Positions 62,057-64,000 of a stretch of 64,000 bases of DNA are shown piece by piece. The translations under genes and the position numbers were made by a program. The stretch is from JBNKHG01 sp050290225 (GTDB taxonomy: Bacteria; Pseudomonadota; Gammaproteobacteria; Pseudomonadales; Cellvibrionaceae): contig JBNKHG010000024.1 of assembly GCA_050290225.1 (NCBI GenBank), positions 43,802 to 107,801 of the forward strand, in the 5' to 3' direction. The notes beneath the pieces were generated by a model. The model made no database searches and was not told the DNA's origin. It saw only the letters and a program-made list of their open reading frames with translations. Positions within the stretch are counted from its first letter, which is position 1; each line of letters begins with the position of its first letter.

Positions 62057-62878
62057 TCAGTCCGATAGGGGGGTTATGGACCAGCGAAAAATACTGGATT
62101 GTTTCCCCAGAATTTTTACAGGGATATGCTCATCACAGATCTTGCCGGCCATACCGTAACAGATGTGTAACGGTAGCAGGTGTTCTTCCCGTGGGTGGCA
62201 GAACCGGGCGTGGGGTGCTTTCTCCCAGTCAGCGAGGCGATCGCTGCGTTCGGATTCCGCCAGCGCCGGGCTGGCACAGGTCTCCAGGAGCCAGTCCTCG
62301 AATGCCTGGTTTTTGGCGTCGATACCTGGTACGCCGGGCGTGAAGAACGCGCGCATATTGTGAAATGAAAACCCCGAACCGATCACCAGCAGCCCGTCAT
62401 ACTGCAACGCCCGCAGGGCTCGGCCGATGGCCAGATGGGTTTTCGCACTGAGATCGTTGCTCAACGACAATTGTATACAGGGAATATCCGCCGCCGGGTA
62501 CATCAGTTTCAGCGGCACAAAAGCGCCGTGGTCCAATCCTCGTTCTGCGTCCAGCCTTGCGGTTATACCGGCTTTCTCCAACACCTCGTATACCTGTTGC
62601 GCCAGTCGGGGTTCACCGGGGCAGGGATACTGGATCTCATAGGATTCCGGCGGGAAACCGTAGTAATCGTAAACCAGACTGGGAGTGGGGTTAGACGTGA
62701 TTGTAGGCAACGGTTCTTCCCAGTGGGCGCTGATAAGCAAAATGGCTGAGGGCTTGAGTAATCTGCCGGCAAGGTCTTGCAAATGCACGACCATTTCCCT
62801 GTGGTCAGTGTCCCCCAGAAGTGGCATCGGACCGCCACCGTGAGACAGGTAAAGTATTTCGGTGGACTGATTATTCAT
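62057..62878 (-). CDS. ygiD: LigB-type extradiol dioxygenase (4,5-DOPA dioxygenase / YgiD family)
   Basis: 273 residues from the ATG at 62878; a TTG at 62920 is the alternative. Class III extradiol ring-cleaving fold. Probable metal ligands are His13 in LYLSHGGGP, a second His in ILLISAHWEEPLP, and a third in GSGFSFHNM; active-site His is in RGLDHGAFVPL. HPREEHLLPLH near the end is also typical of YgiD. It cleaves catechols such as DOPA. The genes upstream on the same strand (a broken yqjG-like gene and doxX) suggest a catechol/quinone detoxification group. Confidence 0.9.
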   Translation of the reverse strand: MNNQSTEILYLSHGGGPMPLLGDTDHREMVVHLQDLAGRLLKPSAILLISAHWEEPLPTITSNPTPSLVYDYYGFPPESYEIQYPCPGEPRLAQQVYEVLEKAGITARLDAERGLDHGAFVPLKLMYPAADIPCIQLSLSNDLSAKTHLAIGRALRALQYDGLLVIGSGFSFHNMRAFFTPGVPGIDAKNQAFEDWLLETCASPALAESERSDRLADWEKAPHARFCHPREEHLLPLHICYGMAGKICDEHIPVKILGKQSSIFRWSITPLSD

Positions 62879-62926
62879 GGAAATATTATCGTCGATAAAA
62901 TTGTTGTCGGTGTCGTTCAATCCGGT

Positions 62927-63232
62927 TTAGATCAACGCCGGGCCGAGCGGCACAGTGCCATTGGGATTAAGCGCTTTGATGGAATAATACCCCGCCTTGA
63001 TGTGGTCGAGCTTGACTGTGTTTACGATACCATCGAGAGTGAGAATCTGCTGCATATACGCATGAAGCCCGGGCATGTCGCTGAGGCGGTTTCGGTTTCA
63101 CTCGAACCGGCCGTGATAGGCGGCGTCAAAGTGCACCCGTGTCACGAACAACCGCAAGTCGGTCTCGGTCAGGTGCGTGGCGAACAGGTGGCGAGACCGT
63201 TCGCGAGTCGTATTTCCCGCGTTTCCAGGTCG
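62927..63232 (-). pseudogene. Remnant of a glutathionyl-hydroquinone reductase gene (yqjG-like)
   Basis: The minus strand encodes the unmistakable C-terminus of this family: RHLFATHLTETDLRLFVTR, FDAAYHGRF, NRNRLSDMPGLHAYMQ, VKLDHIKAGYYSIKALNPNG and TVPLGPALI, then a stop at 62927-62929. The reading is broken by a TGA at 63098-63100 where the intact protein should continue (Cys or similar in GRFKCN), and by a frameshift near 63190-63203, upstream of which LETREIRLAN reads in another frame. The N-terminal two thirds, with the catalytic Cys, are missing. The enzyme reduces glutathionyl-hydroquinones. It sits between doxX and the dioxygenase, like E. coli yqjF-yqjG. Confidence 0.88.
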
Positions 63233-63272
63233 GTATCCCGACACCAGATGATAGGTTGATTGGGATGTTTGA

Positions 63273-63770
63273 TCAGCTTTTGATCGCCCTCTGTGATAGC
63301 AGGTTGTCTACCGAGAAATGACCCGCACCCTGGATCGCCAGTGCGATGGACGCCGCCAGCAGGCTTAATCCGAACTCGTAGCCGTTATTGCTCATAAACA
63401 GGCCGTTGCCAATGTGTACACTGAGGATGGCCACCAGCAGCGTAATTGTTGCTACTGCCGCAGCCGGTCGGGTCAACAGTCCCACGATCAGGGCGAGACC
63501 GCCAAAGAATTCAGCGCTGCCAGCCAATACCGCCATCAGGTAGCCGGGGGTGAGGCCGATGCTGGCCAGCCACTGTCCGGTGCCCTCCAGGCCATAGCCG
63601 CCAAACCAGCCGAACAGCTTTTGTGCGCCGTGGGCGGCCAGGATCACGCCAACCGGTACACGCAGCGCCAGTGCGGCGAATCCGCCCTTGGTATTGAACG
63701 GGAATGTATGAATGAGTTTTTCATGGGTGTTTCCTCGAGATAGGTTGTGCCGGGCGCCTCTAAAAGCCAT
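63273..63770 (-). CDS. DoxX-family membrane protein (YqjF-like), start apparently frameshifted
   Basis: 165 residues as an open frame. DoxX fold with four membrane segments: VPVGVILAAHGAQKLFGWFGG, LAGSAEFFGGLALIVGLL, AATITLLVAILSVHIGNG and FGLSLLAASIALAIQGAG. The natural start seems to be the ATG at 63724, which has GAGGAAAC at ideal distance, but the frame there reads ATG-AAA-AAC. With one more A it would read MKKLIHTFPFNTKGGF, the usual beginning of this family. As it stands, the open frame must begin at the ATG at 63770, which has no ribosome binding site. So this is either a frameshifted gene, slippage-dependent, or a homopolymer sequencing error. Confidence 0.85.
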   Translation of the reverse strand: MAFRGARHNLSRGNTHEKLIHTFPFNTKGGFAALALRVPVGVILAAHGAQKLFGWFGGYGLEGTGQWLASIGLTPGYLMAVLAGSAEFFGGLALIVGLLTRPAAAVATITLLVAILSVHIGNGLFMSNNGYEFGLSLLAASIALAIQGAGHFSVDNLLSQRAIKS

Positions 63771-63859
63771 GACTAACTGCTATGGCCTCCGAACATAGTC
63801 TTACTTTAATGGTTGTAAATAGGAACAGTAAGGCGCTATTTATTGGATTATTATCAATA

Positions 63860-64000
63860 CTCGAATTCCAGTTCAAAGTGCACCACTTTTGAGGGCAGAA
63901 AACACCTCGGCTGGTGTCTGGTAATTCAGCGATTTCCGGGGTCGATTATTCAGACATTTGACAGCTCGTGCAACGTCCTTTTCATTTATTTGCCGGAAGT
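63860..64000 (-). mobile_element. End of an IS30-family insertion sequence
   Basis: The transposase 3' end lies at 63873 and the element must end a few bases to its left; the exact terminal inverted repeat cannot be fixed because the other end is outside the window. The left limit is approximate. Confidence 0.65.
63873..64000 (-). CDS. IS30-family transposase, C-terminal end (partial)
   Basis: The minus-strand frame gives FRQINEKDVARAVKCLNNRP followed by RKSLNYQTPAEVFSALKSGA and a stop at 63873-63875. LNNRPRK-x-LNYQTP is the diagnostic C-terminal signature of IS30-type DDE transposases, next to the third catalytic acidic residue. The remainder is beyond the window edge. Whether the copy is intact cannot be judged. 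Confidence 0.93.
   Translation of the reverse strand, partial: FRQINEKDVARAVKCLNNRPRKSLNYQTPAEVFSALKSGAL

Noticed and set aside
61589..62068. 159-codon plus-strand frame across the 13-bp repeats
   Set aside because: Residues reflect repeat translation, no ribosome binding site, no known domain, and it overlaps the dioxygenase stop.
62777..63259. 160-codon plus-strand frame over the yqjG remnant
   Set aside because: The opposite strand shows clear homology to glutathionyl-hydroquinone reductase, so the plus-strand frame is a shadow.

Overview
The window is chromosomal DNA of a free-living, probably marine gammaproteobacterium. Gene order from the left edge to murB follows the Pseudomonas aeruginosa PA3010-PA2977 neighbourhood closely: SulA-like, lexA, psrA, nagZ, methylthioinosine phosphorylase, csiV, mfd, long gap, nqrABCDEF-apbE-nqrM, sthA, lolCDE, DUF2062, comEC, exbBD, lpxK, kdsB, ptp, murB. 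Na+-translocating NADH:quinone reductase, the methylmalonyl-CoA pathway and an extra RND pump suggest a Cellvibrionales/Pseudomonadales-type marine lineage; the genus cannot be fixed from this sequence alone.

Layout. 1-7.8 kb: SOS control (lexA with two LexA boxes, SulA-like inhibitor), a LOG-family protein, and a psrA-nagZ-mscS-mtnP run with a good psrA promoter and a likely PsrA operator, then a cold-shock gene. 7.8-12.5 kb: csiV and mfd on the minus strand. 12.7-23.7 kb: long-form gap, the Nqr operon with its flavin transferase (apbE) and iron-delivery factor (nqrM), and soluble transhydrogenase sthA. 24-38.5 kb is a block absent from the Pseudomonas order as I recall it: an adaptor-RND pair, an OprD-like porin, and a minus-strand propionyl-CoA to succinyl-CoA operon (carboxyltransferase, an unusually long biotin carboxylase, epimerase, mutase, MeaB). 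38.9-52.4 kb: PilZ protein, lolCDE lipoprotein export, comEC, exbBD, lpxK-kdsB (lipid A and KDO), phosphatase, murB, alkB. 52.6-55.9 kb: gacA/uvrY, uvrC, pgsA.

55.9 kb to the end is accessory. A TonB-dependent receptor follows pgsA. Convergent to it is a four-gene cassette: ECF sigma factor, zinc-finger membrane anti-sigma, small acidic exported protein, and an outer-membrane protein with N-terminal TPRs and a C-terminal beta-barrel. Its architecture resembles Slam-type secretion proteins, and I could not assign it to a described system. Next comes a quinone/aromatic detoxification group (LigB-type dioxygenase, DoxX) in which a glutathionyl-hydroquinone reductase gene (yqjG-like) survives only as a broken fragment, and doxX itself appears to have lost one A just after its natural start. 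The window ends inside an IS30-family transposase.

No tRNA, rRNA or CRISPR was recognised. Several intergenic regions carry short tandem repeats (11, 13, 14, 17 and 19 bp).
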